From: Patescibacteria group bacterium
GTDB lineage: Bacteria > Patescibacteriota > Saccharimonadia > CAILAD01 > BJGX01
Reading direction: 5' to 3'
Length of the DNA: 64,000 nucleotides
Assembly: GCA_030917065.1 (NCBI GenBank)
Contig: JAUPVL010000018.1
Location: 12,224-76,223, forward strand
A model generated the notes under the pieces. It did no database searches. It had not been told where the DNA came from and worked only from the letters and a program-made list of their open reading frames with translations. Both the position numbers and the translations under genes were made by a program. Positions within the stretch are counted from its first letter, which is position 1; each line of letters starts with the position of its first letter. This document shows positions 41,864-50,759 of the stretch, piece after piece.

Positions 41864-43146
41864 AGTGTCTTCTCCTCAAACCTATGATTTATCACTAGTC
41901 CAAGAAGACCAAACAGTAGAATACTCAAGGTACTATCTGCTAATGTGTGCAAGAATAGTGACGCTACCAGAACACCACAAATCGAGGCAAAAAGCATACT
42001 AGGCAAAACCGAATAGTTCTTTTCTTTACTTCTTATGTATAGTTTTATCATGTTTAATACTATAAATACCAAGTATAGAGCTAGACCTATTAAGCCTATC
42101 TCGATTGCTATTTGTAAATACCAGTTCTCAACTATCAGTGGGCTCTTGGTATAGAAGCTTGCTGGGCCTGCTGTACCTATACCAGTCCCAAAAGGATTGG
42201 CTTGGATTGTGGCTATGCCGTTGTCAATGGAATCAACTCGCATCATATCAGATCCGCCAAGCTCGCCTGAGCTACAATCGCCATGCACAAGTATTGAGAC
42301 TGGCCCTGCAAGATAATCACATACACTTCCCGTGTAGAATATATACCCAAATGTAGACAACAATACCAACACACCTAGGCCTACTGCCAACTGTATCTTT
42401 GGCTTGAAATTCAATCCTACCACAACAATTGCGGCTACAATTCCGCCGATCCATGCACTTCTTGAGTAGCTCATATATATAGGAAGCATAAATACCAATG
42501 GTAATAAATACCAAATTATTTTTCGGGATTTTATAGCCCAGACTAGACTCATGGCAAACGGTATGATTAGATAGGCGCCTAGTTGATTTGGGCCTCCAAG
42601 CGTAGAAAATACTCTAATCGACTGATTGGAATACTCAACAAACTGCTCTGCATTGATAGATTCTGGTCCGTAACCAATCATATTTAGAATCTCAGGTCTA
42701 AACAGAACCGGTTGCAATATTGCTATGACCGCGACAATAACAGCAGGTATAAGAACTATTTTAAATATCTTCTCAAAACTATATTTCGATGCCAGCACCT
42801 GTGCCTCCAAGAACAGTACCAGCACAACAAGGTTAGTTTTGACCCCTGCCAGAAATGCATATAATTCATTAAATCGAATAAGTGATACTACTAGACTAAA
42901 TATGATAATTACTACAGCTATTCGATTGGTGTTATCAAATTTAAGTAGTGACCTGTCTTTATACACTGCAAAAGCACACAACACACCAACTATAAAAATT
43001 AGTATTTCTTTCCAAGCCTGCAGCAGTGTTTTGAATGGCAAGTAATTACCCAGTATGGTAACTATCGCTGCATGAAAAGGCATTGCAACCAACAGTACGG
43101 ATAACAGCACCGCGGCTATATTTAGATAAGAATGTTTTTTGGTCAT
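41860..43146 (-). CDS. O-antigen ligase/polymerase-like membrane protein
   Basis: A 428-residue protein with about eleven membrane helices and one large external loop (about residues 270-320) that holds the Wzy_C-like stretch GIATIQANPFGTGIGTAG. This matches the WaaL/Wzy family that polymerises or transfers lipid-linked glycans outside the cell. Its place between mreB and two glycosyltransferases supports a role in a surface polymer. It begins 3 nt after mreB. Confidence 0.82.
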   Translation of the reverse strand: MTKKHSYLNIAAVLLSVLLVAMPFHAAIVTILGNYLPFKTLLQAWKEILIFIVGVLCAFAVYKDRSLLKFDNTNRIAVVIIIFSLVVSLIRFNELYAFLAGVKTNLVVLVLFLEAQVLASKYSFEKIFKIVLIPAVIVAVIAILQPVLFRPEILNMIGYGPESINAEQFVEYSNQSIRVFSTLGGPNQLGAYLIIPFAMSLVWAIKSRKIIWYLLPLVFMLPIYMSYSRSAWIGGIVAAIVVVGLNFKPKIQLAVGLGVLVLLSTFGYIFYTGSVCDYLAGPVSILVHGDCSSGELGGSDMMRVDSIDNGIATIQANPFGTGIGTAGPASFYTKSPLIVENWYLQIAIEIGLIGLALYLVFIVLNMIKLYIRSKEKNYSVLPSMLFASICGVLVASLFLHTLADSTLSILLFGLLGLVINHRFEEKTL

Positions 43147-43149
43147 AAT

Positions 43150-44157
43150 TTAACGATTAGAGATAACCGATCGCATATAATCATCAAGATTTTCTAAGGC
43201 AATACCGGTACCTTTGATGACACACAGAAGGGGCTCTTCCGCTACATAGCTAGGTACACCAGTAACTTTCGTCATGAGCTTATCAATATTGCGCAACATA
43301 CTCCCACCTCCAGTCATGATCATTCCTCTGTCTATGATGTCGCTTGAGAGCTCAGGCGGAGTTTGCTCCAAGACGGCTTTTACAGCCAGTATAATATCGT
43401 CCAGTCGCTCGCTTATTGCTTCAGTTACATCGGTAGAGCTGAGTTCGATTGTCTTGGGTAAGCCAGCAACAACATCTCGGCCTCTTATCTGCATCTTGAG
43501 TGGTTTCTCTAGCTGTAGAGCTGAACCTATTTCTTTTTTTATATCCTCTGCTGTACGAGATCCTATTACAAGTCCATATTTTTTTCTAATATAGTCGGAT
43601 ATAGCACTATCTATTTTGCCGCCGGCAATTCTAACACTATGTTGTGCTACTATCCCGCCTAGACTAATTATTGCCACCTCTGTAGTCCCTTCGCCTATAT
43701 CTACCACCAGATTACCTGCAGGTGCAGCTATAGGGACATTGGCGCCAATTGCAGCGGCCACGGGTGCTCTCACTATGTACACTCTTTTGGCGCCAGCGCT
43801 CATAGCTGCATCAATCACAGCTCGTCTCTCGGTAGAGGTGATGCCTGTGGGTACACTGATCATTAGTTCAGGTCTTCTAAATCTAAGTCTTCCGGCTATT
43901 TTATTGATCAAATATTTTAGCAAAGCTTGAGTAATTCTATAATCAGCTATTACCCCATCTTTGTATGGTCTTGATGCCGTGATGATATCGGGAGTTCTTC
44001 CAAGCATTTCTTTGGCCTCATTGCCGATGGCAACTATTCTGTTGTCATCGATACTTACGGCCACTACAGAAGGCTCATTGGCAACAATACCTTTTTTGGG
44101 CAAATAAACTCTAGTATTGGCAGTACCTAAATCAATTGCGATTCTTTTTGAAAACAT
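43150..44157 (-). CDS. mreB: Rod-shape actin homologue MreB
   Basis: A 335-residue actin fold protein. Phosphate 1 loop AIDLGTANTRVYLPKKG (residues 7-23), the family segment PYKDGVIADYRITQALLKYLI, phosphate 2 VVDIGEGTTEVAIISLGG and the adenosine site MTGGGSMLRNIDKLM are all present. It directs lateral wall synthesis. No mreC or mreD is adjacent; instead it heads an operon with glycan genes. A TAAAAT box 6 nt upstream suggests a leaderless message. Confidence 0.95.
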   Translation of the reverse strand: MFSKRIAIDLGTANTRVYLPKKGIVANEPSVVAVSIDDNRIVAIGNEAKEMLGRTPDIITASRPYKDGVIADYRITQALLKYLINKIAGRLRFRRPELMISVPTGITSTERRAVIDAAMSAGAKRVYIVRAPVAAAIGANVPIAAPAGNLVVDIGEGTTEVAIISLGGIVAQHSVRIAGGKIDSAISDYIRKKYGLVIGSRTAEDIKKEIGSALQLEKPLKMQIRGRDVVAGLPKTIELSSTDVTEAISERLDDIILAVKAVLEQTPPELSSDIIDRGMIMTGGGSMLRNIDKLMTKVTGVPSYVAEEPLLCVIKGTGIALENLDDYMRSVISNR

Positions 44158-44163
44158 AAAGAT

Positions 44164-44193
44164 ATTTTAACAAATTTATTGGCTTATAGCCAA
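44164..44193 (-). promoter_or_regulatory. Promoter of leaderless mreB operon
   Basis: Minus strand TTGGCT (plus 44188-44193), 18-nt spacer, TAAAAT (plus 44164-44169). The -10 ends 6 nt before the mreB ATG at 44157, so the start site would coincide with the codon. Confidence 0.6.
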
Positions 44194-44221
44194 AGTACTT
44201 CACTTATATATCAAAAAATAG

Positions 44222-44227
44222 TATAAT
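44222..44227 (+). promoter_or_regulatory. -10 box of the PEGA-domain gene
   Basis: TATAAT 11 nt before the ATG at 44239; predicted leader about 5 nt, without a ribosome site. Divergent from the mreB promoter. Confidence 0.5.
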
Positions 44228-44238
44228 ATTGAAAAATC

Positions 44239-45642
44239 ATGGTTAAAAAAATCACCAGCCTTAAGCAGTGGCTTGTTTCAATCGCTGCAATTATTATTAT
44301 CACTATCGGCACTGTTGTATTGGTTGCCTTTGCTCAAGGATATAACTATGATGCTTTTCACAATCAAATATACAAAACTGGTCTGGTGCTGATAGACTCA
44401 AACCCGAATAACGCGGAGGTCTTGCTCAACAATAGAAAAATCGACAAGAAAACGCCCTATAGATACTCTGGTGCTCCAGCAGGCAATCTTGAGGTTGGTC
44501 TGGAAAAGGAACAGTATCGAGATTGGTCAAAAAAAGCCACAGTAATACCGGGTGAAGTTACTTTTGTTAATTATGCACTACTATTGCCTGATGTGTTGGA
44601 TCAAGAACAGATTGCTTCAGATATTATTTTTAGTAACGTTATCCAATCCGAGAATAATCAAAAAACATTTGCACTAGCAAAGTCACCTTTGTCGATTTTT
44701 TCTATCTCCGATGATGGCGATGCCAAAGAAATTTATAGCGCTGTCCAATCTAGTGACCCCGCAAATCCAATCATTGATTTGTATAATATAAAAATCTCAA
44801 GCGATGGACAGAGACTGTTATTTGACCAAAAACTTGCGAACAATACCAATCAAACAATTTCAATAGACACATCAAACCTTAGGGCCAATAATCTAACTAC
44901 TGAGTTTGGATTTGTATTTAGTGACATTAGGTTCAACCCCAAAAACAGCTCTGAGTTATTCTGGTTGGACGCTGGTGTTCTTAAAAAGGTACAGATTAAT
45001 GATAAGAATATTTCATCTAACCTAATAGATTCAATCTTTCAGCTTGATATCGAAGAAGATAGGCTTCTGGTGGTCAAGACTAACACCGTTACAGGACAAC
45101 CTGTTGACTTATACAGTTATGATTTATCGGGCGGCAATGAAAATCTACTCAGACAGCTTGAATTTGACCCTAAGGGTTATGACATCCTGTTTGTACGTTC
45201 TAGATACGCAGAGTATCTGAGTGTGATTTATAATTCATCATCATTGGCAGAATTAGTAAAAAACCCTTACCAAAAATCTGATCAAAACACCCAGATTAAA
45301 GCTATTGGAGCAGATATATTCAAGCAAACAATAAGTCCTAGTAGCAGATTCTTGATATATAATCAAAACAATACACTCAGATCTGTAGACCTAGAGTTTA
45401 ACCAAGATGATAATTACGGCGCTAGCCTAGCTGACTTACAGGCATGGGCCTGGTATGACGATTATCACTTGGTCGTTCGGCAAAACAATACACTAAGAAT
45501 CTTAGATTACGACGGACAAAACAACTATCTGTTAACGCCTATAAATGACATTGCTGGATTTGGTATTCTATTAAATCAAAAAAGTATTCTTCCGTTGAAC
45601 TCATCAGGCAATCTATACGAGCTATCTCTCACTAAAAAATAG
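44239..45642 (+). CDS. Membrane-anchored PEGA-domain protein
   Basis: A 467-residue protein with one N-terminal membrane helix (about 12-35) and an external part. Residues about 48-115 form a PEGA domain (LIDSNPNNAEVLLNNRKIDKKTPYRYSG...LEVGLEKEQYRDW), a beta-sandwich common on bacterial surfaces. The rest is beta-rich with repeated motifs such as ISSDGQRLLFDQ and SRFLIYNQNNTLRSVD, suggesting a propeller-like fold. It overlaps the convergent sortase gene by 11 nt. Role unknown; cell-surface binding is plausible. Confidence 0.75.
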   Translation: MVKKITSLKQWLVSIAAIIIITIGTVVLVAFAQGYNYDAFHNQIYKTGLVLIDSNPNNAEVLLNNRKIDKKTPYRYSGAPAGNLEVGLEKEQYRDWSKKATVIPGEVTFVNYALLLPDVLDQEQIASDIIFSNVIQSENNQKTFALAKSPLSIFSISDDGDAKEIYSAVQSSDPANPIIDLYNIKISSDGQRLLFDQKLANNTNQTISIDTSNLRANNLTTEFGFVFSDIRFNPKNSSELFWLDAGVLKKVQINDKNISSNLIDSIFQLDIEEDRLLVVKTNTVTGQPVDLYSYDLSGGNENLLRQLEFDPKGYDILFVRSRYAEYLSVIYNSSSLAELVKNPYQKSDQNTQIKAIGADIFKQTISPSSRFLIYNQNNTLRSVDLEFNQDDNYGASLADLQAWAWYDDYHLVVRQNNTLRILDYDGQNNYLLTPINDIAGFGILLNQKSILPLNSSGNLYELSLTKK

Positions 45643-46789
45643 TTGGCATTGAATTGGTCTTAGACACCTCAGGCAAGCGGTTTGCAGGCTGAGTGGGTTG
45701 AGTTGTTGGCTGTGTGCCATCTTGAGGACTATTACCAAGTATAGTGTTTAGTAGATTACTAAAGAACAGCTGAATTTGTTCTAGCAAAGTAGGTGGAGCA
45801 CTTGGCAATGTCGTGGCCTGTTGACCAGGTTGCACTTGGGTAGCCACAACCGGACCCGGAGAAGCTTTTGGTACTGGCTCTGTCTGTTTGGCCTTCACTA
45901 TAAAACGTCGCCAATTTGTGCCTGGTGGCGTACATGTTATAAGTGTAGAATAAGGCGTTGAAGTCTGATCGAGTACTGAAAGCTCCGTTGGTTCAACTAC
46001 TTTTGTTTCCTCTACCGTATAAACATACTTTCGGGATTGATAATGAATTTCGTATTGATCTCCTACTGCCAATTTCTCCAATAATACAAATACAAATTTG
46101 TAATTGCCTGGCTCCCATATATCGTTACTTGAATGTCCAAAAAATACAGAATTTCCGTTCTCACCAGGGTTGGCGGTCCCAGAGTAGTGTACCACTCCAT
46201 CCTGCAATGCTCTCAGTACAGCTCTTTCTTCAATAGTCTCAGGAAATATCAATGGTGCGCTTACTCCTATTTTCGGAATTATTATTAGGTTTTCCGGACC
46301 GACTACCTCAGCAGATTGTGTTGGAACGTTGGTAGGAGTAACTGGTGTGATTGTGGTCTGTGTTTTTGGAGCAAAAGGAGTCTTGGAGTATAAATACAGC
46401 GCCTGACTATATATCAACTGAGAATTAAACACTATCAGAAAAACAATAAAACTAACGACAGCGAATCTAACTGTCGAAAAATGCTTGTGGGCTCTCATTT
46501 TTTTAAGTTTCTTTTGAGCTTTTTGCTTCTTTTCTGTATTTGGATCAACAGGTCTATGCTGTTGAGGCATAGTGTTGGACCCTCTAGCTACATTTTGTTG
46601 CTGCGGACTATCACTCTTCAGTTGTGTTACTTTATCTTTTAGAGTAACGCTGGATCTAGGAGTAAGCGCGTTGGGATTCTGAAACCTTGGAATGTTATTA
46701 ATATTAAACCCAGTATTTGACTTAGGTGTTTTGTCGTTTGGATTAATATCAGGTAATTCAAGTGATTCTTTGGGGGTTTTTGAATTCAT
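45632..46789 (-). CDS. Sortase (class D/E-like transpeptidase)
   Basis: A 385-residue membrane protein: a disordered cytoplasmic N-terminus (1-95), one membrane helix (about 104-128), and a sortase domain (about 165-305). The catalytic His is in SVFFGHSSNDIW, the Cys in YSTLITCTPPGTNWRRFIVKA, and the Arg follows at WRRF. A Pro/Gln/Thr-rich tail of 75 residues comes after it. It should link LPxTG-type proteins to the wall; an LPDTG protein is encoded at 60377-61693. Confidence 0.9.
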   Translation of the reverse strand: MNSKTPKESLELPDINPNDKTPKSNTGFNINNIPRFQNPNALTPRSSVTLKDKVTQLKSDSPQQQNVARGSNTMPQQHRPVDPNTEKKQKAQKKLKKMRAHKHFSTVRFAVVSFIVFLIVFNSQLIYSQALYLYSKTPFAPKTQTTITPVTPTNVPTQSAEVVGPENLIIIPKIGVSAPLIFPETIEERAVLRALQDGVVHYSGTANPGENGNSVFFGHSSNDIWEPGNYKFVFVLLEKLAVGDQYEIHYQSRKYVYTVEETKVVEPTELSVLDQTSTPYSTLITCTPPGTNWRRFIVKAKQTEPVPKASPGPVVATQVQPGQQATTLPSAPPTLLEQIQLFFSNLLNTILGNSPQDGTQPTTQPTQPANRLPEVSKTNSMPTIF

Positions 46790-46869
46790 AAATATAATTG
46801 GAATTTTACGCTATTACCATTATAATACAAATGCTCTAATATGAGCTTAAAATATACCAATATGCTTTT

Positions 46870-46954
46870 GCCGCTGTGGTGGAACTGGTAGACACGCACG
46901 ACTCAAAATCGTGTGTCTTACGACATGTCGGTTCGAGTCCGACCAGCGGCACCA
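46870..46954 (+). tRNA. tRNA-Leu (anticodon CAA)
   Basis: The 7-bp acceptor stem GCCGCTG (46870-46876) pairs with CAGCGGC, followed by discriminator A and an encoded CCA (46952-46954). The anticodon stem CACGA/TCGTG closes the loop CTCAAAA, giving anticodon CAA, which reads UUG. A long variable arm (class II tRNA) and the T-loop GTTCGAGTC are present. Confidence 0.95.
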
Positions 46955-46979
46955 TGCCATCATCCACGAATTGTCTAAA

Positions 46980-47822
46980 TTATTTAAGAGCATCTTTGAA
47001 ATTATCGTAGCTATGAAGATATTTTTTTAGCAAGTATCCTGCAGTCAGAGCTCTGTGCAAAAAATCATCGGTTGTTTGAGCTGAGTCAGACAATAGACTC
47101 ACAAACATTGCGACGTACTCATCTCTCGGATTTTTTGCGAATTGATTATCGAAATTAATAACCCCTACTGATTCGACATCACGATGGCTGACGACTATTA
47201 TCTGATTGTTTTGTGTGTAGACAATATGGCTTTGCTGCAGTCTTGCAATCGTTGTTAATACATTGCAAGTATTTAAAACGGAGGTGTCCGAGATAGTATT
47301 AATCTCTATACCCAGATGCTTTACTAGCTTCTTCATGCCAATTGAGTCAAATATTAGAATGTCGTCAATTCTATCTTTCAGTATGTCTGGCGATGTTCTG
47401 AATAGGGCAAGGCATTCTTGATATATCAGTAGTTTAGACAGTGCCGATCCAATCATTTTCTCTATCATTAGCTGCATCTTGGAGTTTCCATCAAATCCTA
47501 GTCCTATAATTGAATAATTACAATTATTGACCACTTCTATTGCATCATCGGTGTTGCTGTAAGCTATACTCTTCTTGTTTTGAGTTGTTAGTAATAACTC
47601 AGCCGGAACTCCAAATTTTTTTAGTTCAGGCTCTGCTACTATACATATATCATATTTGAAATCACCTACGATCTGGTGTATCTTGTTGAGCTCACGAAGA
47701 TTGGTATTTCTACCTGCCACCACTCCTATTTGTCTAGCGTGTAGTCTACTGATAGGTCTCTCAAAGAGTATCTTTTGGTAGTCAATAGAGTCGTTCTGAT
47801 GGATTAGCTTCGGGTAGTGCAC
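46980..47822 (-). CDS. Unknown protein, possibly ribokinase-fold (NAD(P)HX dehydratase-like)
   Basis: A 280-residue soluble protein. Segments such as IGVVAGRNTNLRELNKIHQIVG, YSIIGLGFDGNSKMQLMIEKMI and a late small-residue stretch (DEYVAMFVSLLSDSAQTTDDFLHRALTAGYLLKKYL) recall the layout of ADP-dependent NAD(P)HX dehydratases (YjeF C-terminal domain), but the catalytic GTGD motif is absent. If related it is degenerate. It is the last gene of the minus-strand group that starts at the flippase-like gene. Confidence 0.45.
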   Translation of the reverse strand: MHYPKLIHQNDSIDYQKILFERPISRLHARQIGVVAGRNTNLRELNKIHQIVGDFKYDICIVAEPELKKFGVPAELLLTTQNKKSIAYSNTDDAIEVVNNCNYSIIGLGFDGNSKMQLMIEKMIGSALSKLLIYQECLALFRTSPDILKDRIDDILIFDSIGMKKLVKHLGIEINTISDTSVLNTCNVLTTIARLQQSHIVYTQNNQIIVVSHRDVESVGVINFDNQFAKNPRDEYVAMFVSLLSDSAQTTDDFLHRALTAGYLLKKYLHSYDNFKDALK

Positions 47823-47832
47823 AAAAAATCTC

Positions 47833-48231
47833 CTATTGGGTAATTTTTGTTGTTATTTCTGCCGGTAATGCGCTTTGCAGTTTTTTGGTGTTTTTCGGCC
47901 CTACAACAATTGCCACGGCCTTCAAGTACGCAGATAAGAGGTTTTCTACTTCTGTATCGTCGGTAAGGTTTTGTTGCAGCCTCAATCTATCCATTAGTAT
48001 GCTATGTTGATATGTTCTATTTTTACTTTTTAGGCTGGTAAGAAACATCTTGCCGCGCACGCTTAGATAGTCTGGTGCAATATAAAAAAACCATCTTCTC
48101 GATTTATCATCTAAACACCTGTGAAGAGAATCTGAAATATTGGTCACTGCTCTCAAAGACTGTTGATTATTTGCTAGATTGGCATACTGCTTGACTAAGG
48201 CAACAAAATATTCTGGGACTTGATTATTCAT
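47833..48231 (-). CDS. Hypothetical protein, 132 aa
   Basis: A small basic, mainly helical protein that I do not recognise. It has an F-type/coiled pattern without membrane segments: SLRAVTNISDSLHRCLDDKSRRWFFYI, then SVRGKMFLTSLKSKNRTYQHSILMDRL and VENLLSAYLKAVAIVVG. The sequence has the general look of an F1-ATPase delta-subunit-like helical bundle but the resemblance is too weak to name. It ends 10 nt before the unknown 280-residue gene. Confidence 0.5.
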   Translation of the reverse strand: MNNQVPEYFVALVKQYANLANNQQSLRAVTNISDSLHRCLDDKSRRWFFYIAPDYLSVRGKMFLTSLKSKNRTYQHSILMDRLRLQQNLTDDTEVENLLSAYLKAVAIVVGPKNTKKLQSALPAEITTKITQ

Positions 48232-48279
48232 AATTGAACAAAGGATACCACATTTATATCAAATTGTAAATAAATATGA

Positions 48280-48498
48280 TCAAAGATCGGCTTTGATTGA
48301 CTTAATAGTATTCTCTGTTTCTTGGAGATATTTTTTGAGTTTAGTTGCCAGCTCGCTGCCTCTTTTAAACTTTTCTACAGCTTTATCCAGCTCAACATCC
48401 GAGCTTTCTAGATAATCGGTTATATCCTCTAGTTCTTTAATAGCACTCGCGAAGTCAAAATCCTTCAAATCTTTTCTAGTATTACTTGTTTTTGTCAT
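48280..48498 (-). CDS. xseB: Exodeoxyribonuclease VII small subunit
   Basis: A 72-residue helical protein with the family core DFASAIKELEDITDYLESSDVELDKAVEKFKRGSEL. ATG at 48498 is chosen because a GGAG site lies 5 nt upstream; a GTG two codons earlier overlaps that site. It overlaps the end of xseA by 17 nt, giving a fixed subunit coupling. Confidence 0.93.
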   Translation of the reverse strand: MTKTSNTRKDLKDFDFASAIKELEDITDYLESSDVELDKAVEKFKRGSELATKLKKYLQETENTIKSIKADL

Positions 48499-49687
48499 GT
48501 GCACTCCTTTTTATCATTGTATCAATTATTTTAGCTCTTGCGCTACCATCAGCAAATTCAATGTCTAGCTTATCATTTGATTTCAAAGAACTTACCGAAT
48601 TGATTATATTATTGTTAATCCTCACTATAGAATAGCCTCTTTTTAGTGCCAGATTGGGATCTAGCAGTTTCAATGATTGCTGGCATCTGTCTAACGAATT
48701 TGTATTGTTGGTCATAATGTTGTCAATATTGTTTATGAGTCGTATATTCAAAGATTTAAGTCTATCTTTTGCCCTGTTTGAGATAATCTCAAATACCAAA
48801 CCAAACCTATTGATTGTTGCGTATTTCTCTGACGTCTTAGTGTTAATAATATGAAAAATATTTTTTATAGCATTATCTATTCTGACAATTTCATCTGATT
48901 TGTCTGGAGTAACTACCTGAGCTGCATTAGTAGGTGTAGTTGCTCGCACGTCTGATGCCAGCTCAGCCAAGCAAACATCGTCTTCGTGCCCTATTGCAAC
49001 GACAGTAGGTATTTTTGAAGCGCTGATAGACCTTACTAGAGGCTCAGTATTGAAGGCCTGCAAATCCTCTTGACTTCCACCGCCTCTTATCACGACTACA
49101 ACGTCGTATTGTTCACTTTTATTGTTGAATTTTTCAATAGCTGAGACTATCTGCTCAACAGCCATCTCGCCTTGTACTTGTACCTGTATGTGGTCAATGG
49201 ACAATCCAGACCATCTTTGATTGATAATCGTCACAAAGTCGTTGTAAGCTGCCGCTTGCTTCGATGTAATAAGTCCAATTCTTTTTGGATATTTTGAGAT
49301 AGAACGCTTTTTTGATTCTAAGAATAGTCCTTCTTTTTCGAGCTTGGAATACAATAGTTCAAACGACTTTTTCAATGATCCTTCGCCTACTGGCTCAAAT
49401 GATTTGATGGTAAGTGAAAATTTACCCCATTTGGTCATTTTGGGTGTACACCGAACCTTGATGAGCATGCCGTCTTCTAGTGGAGTTTTTAGTTGGTAGA
49501 TAGACATAAAGCACCCCAGACTACTATCCATGTCTTTTAAGTCAAAAAATACCCATTTATTTTGATTGATCTTGAAGCTAGACACTTCTCCAGTAATTAT
49601 TATCTCTGGATACGAGTACTCAAGATTTTGATTTAGTATTTCTATAAATTCTGCGACTGTGTAGGTTTGTTCTTGAGGGTCTTGCAT
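48482..49687 (-). CDS. xseA: Exodeoxyribonuclease VII large subunit
   Basis: Degrades single-stranded DNA from both ends with XseB. The 401 residues begin with an OB fold (TVAEFIEILNQNLEYSYPEIIITGEVSSFKINQNKWVFFDLKD) and carry the catalytic region RIGLITSKQAAAYNDF, VVVIRGGGSQEDLQAFNTEPLVRSI and GHEDDVCLAELASDVRATTPTNAA. The C-terminal coiled coil and GYSIVRINN tail are present. Its start shares a nucleotide with the stop of the flippase-like gene. Confidence 0.96.
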   Translation of the reverse strand: MQDPQEQTYTVAEFIEILNQNLEYSYPEIIITGEVSSFKINQNKWVFFDLKDMDSSLGCFMSIYQLKTPLEDGMLIKVRCTPKMTKWGKFSLTIKSFEPVGEGSLKKSFELLYSKLEKEGLFLESKKRSISKYPKRIGLITSKQAAAYNDFVTIINQRWSGLSIDHIQVQVQGEMAVEQIVSAIEKFNNKSEQYDVVVVIRGGGSQEDLQAFNTEPLVRSISASKIPTVVAIGHEDDVCLAELASDVRATTPTNAAQVVTPDKSDEIVRIDNAIKNIFHIINTKTSEKYATINRFGLVFEIISNRAKDRLKSLNIRLINNIDNIMTNNTNSLDRCQQSLKLLDPNLALKRGYSIVRINNNIINSVSSLKSNDKLDIEFADGSARAKIIDTMIKRSAHDKNK

Positions 49688-50688
49688 CAGTCTTTTTTAT
49701 CTAGTAGCGTTCTCTTGTAGAACAACAGTCCTATCGGTATAAATAGCCAAAGTGATACTATTCTATAAACTATCGTAACTGCAAAAGCTATATCAAACGG
49801 TATATTGAGACCTACAAATGTTGCTACCATACCAGCTTCATATACACCGATGCCTGCGGTAACAACCGATACAAGTGACGTGATGAGAGCAATCACATAG
49901 CCGGCGATCACTATTCCGGGGTTGATGATTTGACCAAACGCTAGAAACACAATATATATAGTCATCAAATCAAAAAGTATCATCAGGCTAGTGTATAGAA
50001 GCGGCTTGCCTAGCTTATCTCTGTTATCTCGCAAGAATAGCATTGATTCGTGTAATTTTTCTATGAAATTTTTTATCCTACTTCTACCTAGAATCCTCTT
50101 TCGAACTAGGCTCAGTATCTTATTGAGTGGCTTAACGGCGAAATAAGCCACATTCTCTACAAATTTTTTGTTAAATACAAACAATATCAACGCTATGCTG
50201 ATGGTAATAATAATAAACAGCACTAATATGATAAGTCGAGAACTGACTTTGATCACTTGATTTGATAATAGTAGCAATACAAAACCGAGTAACAAAAACC
50301 CAATATAAGCAACAAAGCTCAATATGTACCAGCTCAGTTGAGCCAATGTGACATTAGCGCTGTCAATATCGTCCTTAAGTACTTTTCTGATGTATGAAAG
50401 TCCAGAGATTCCTCCAGATGGAAATACTATATTTACAAAATTCATAGTAATACTAGATTCAAATATCAAAGAGAACTTTGTTTTTTGCTTGAATATAGCA
50501 AAGAACGACTCAAAATACTTAGCATTGAATCGATAATACAAATAGCGCACAGGTATCACCAGGAGTAGTACCCACCAGTTAAGTGTTTTAAATAAGTCCT
50601 TAAATGACTGAACTTGATTGAACTGATTGTAGGCAAGTACAACAATGATTATTAAGGCTATGAAAAATAAAAAATGACGTAGCTTCAT
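49687..50688 (-). CDS. LPG synthase-like flippase domain membrane protein (UPF0104/AglD type)
   Basis: A 333-residue protein with about eight membrane helices. The pattern NFVNIVFPSGGISGLSYIRKVL (about residues 82-103) and the C-terminal GIGVYEAGMVATFVGLNIPFDIAFAVTIVYRIVSLWL are typical of the lysylphosphatidylglycerol synthase TM region. The soluble aminoacyl-transferase part of MprF is missing, so a lipid flippase or lipid-linked sugar role is more likely. Head of the group that includes xseAB. Confidence 0.85.
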   Translation of the reverse strand: MKLRHFLFFIALIIIVVLAYNQFNQVQSFKDLFKTLNWWVLLLVIPVRYLYYRFNAKYFESFFAIFKQKTKFSLIFESSITMNFVNIVFPSGGISGLSYIRKVLKDDIDSANVTLAQLSWYILSFVAYIGFLLLGFVLLLLSNQVIKVSSRLIILVLFIIITISIALILFVFNKKFVENVAYFAVKPLNKILSLVRKRILGRSRIKNFIEKLHESMLFLRDNRDKLGKPLLYTSLMILFDLMTIYIVFLAFGQIINPGIVIAGYVIALITSLVSVVTAGIGVYEAGMVATFVGLNIPFDIAFAVTIVYRIVSLWLFIPIGLLFYKRTLLDKKD

Positions 50689-50747
50689 ACAAATTATCTT
50701 TAATTATTATTGTACCTTATTTTGAGGTAAGATTAGGCAAATTCATC

Positions 50748-50753
50748 TATAAT
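50748..50753 (+). promoter_or_regulatory. -10 box for leaderless Trm11-like gene
   Basis: TATAAT 6 nt before the ATG at 50760; start site expected at the codon. It also serves rpmA downstream. Confidence 0.55.
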
Positions 50754-50759
50754 ATTAGT

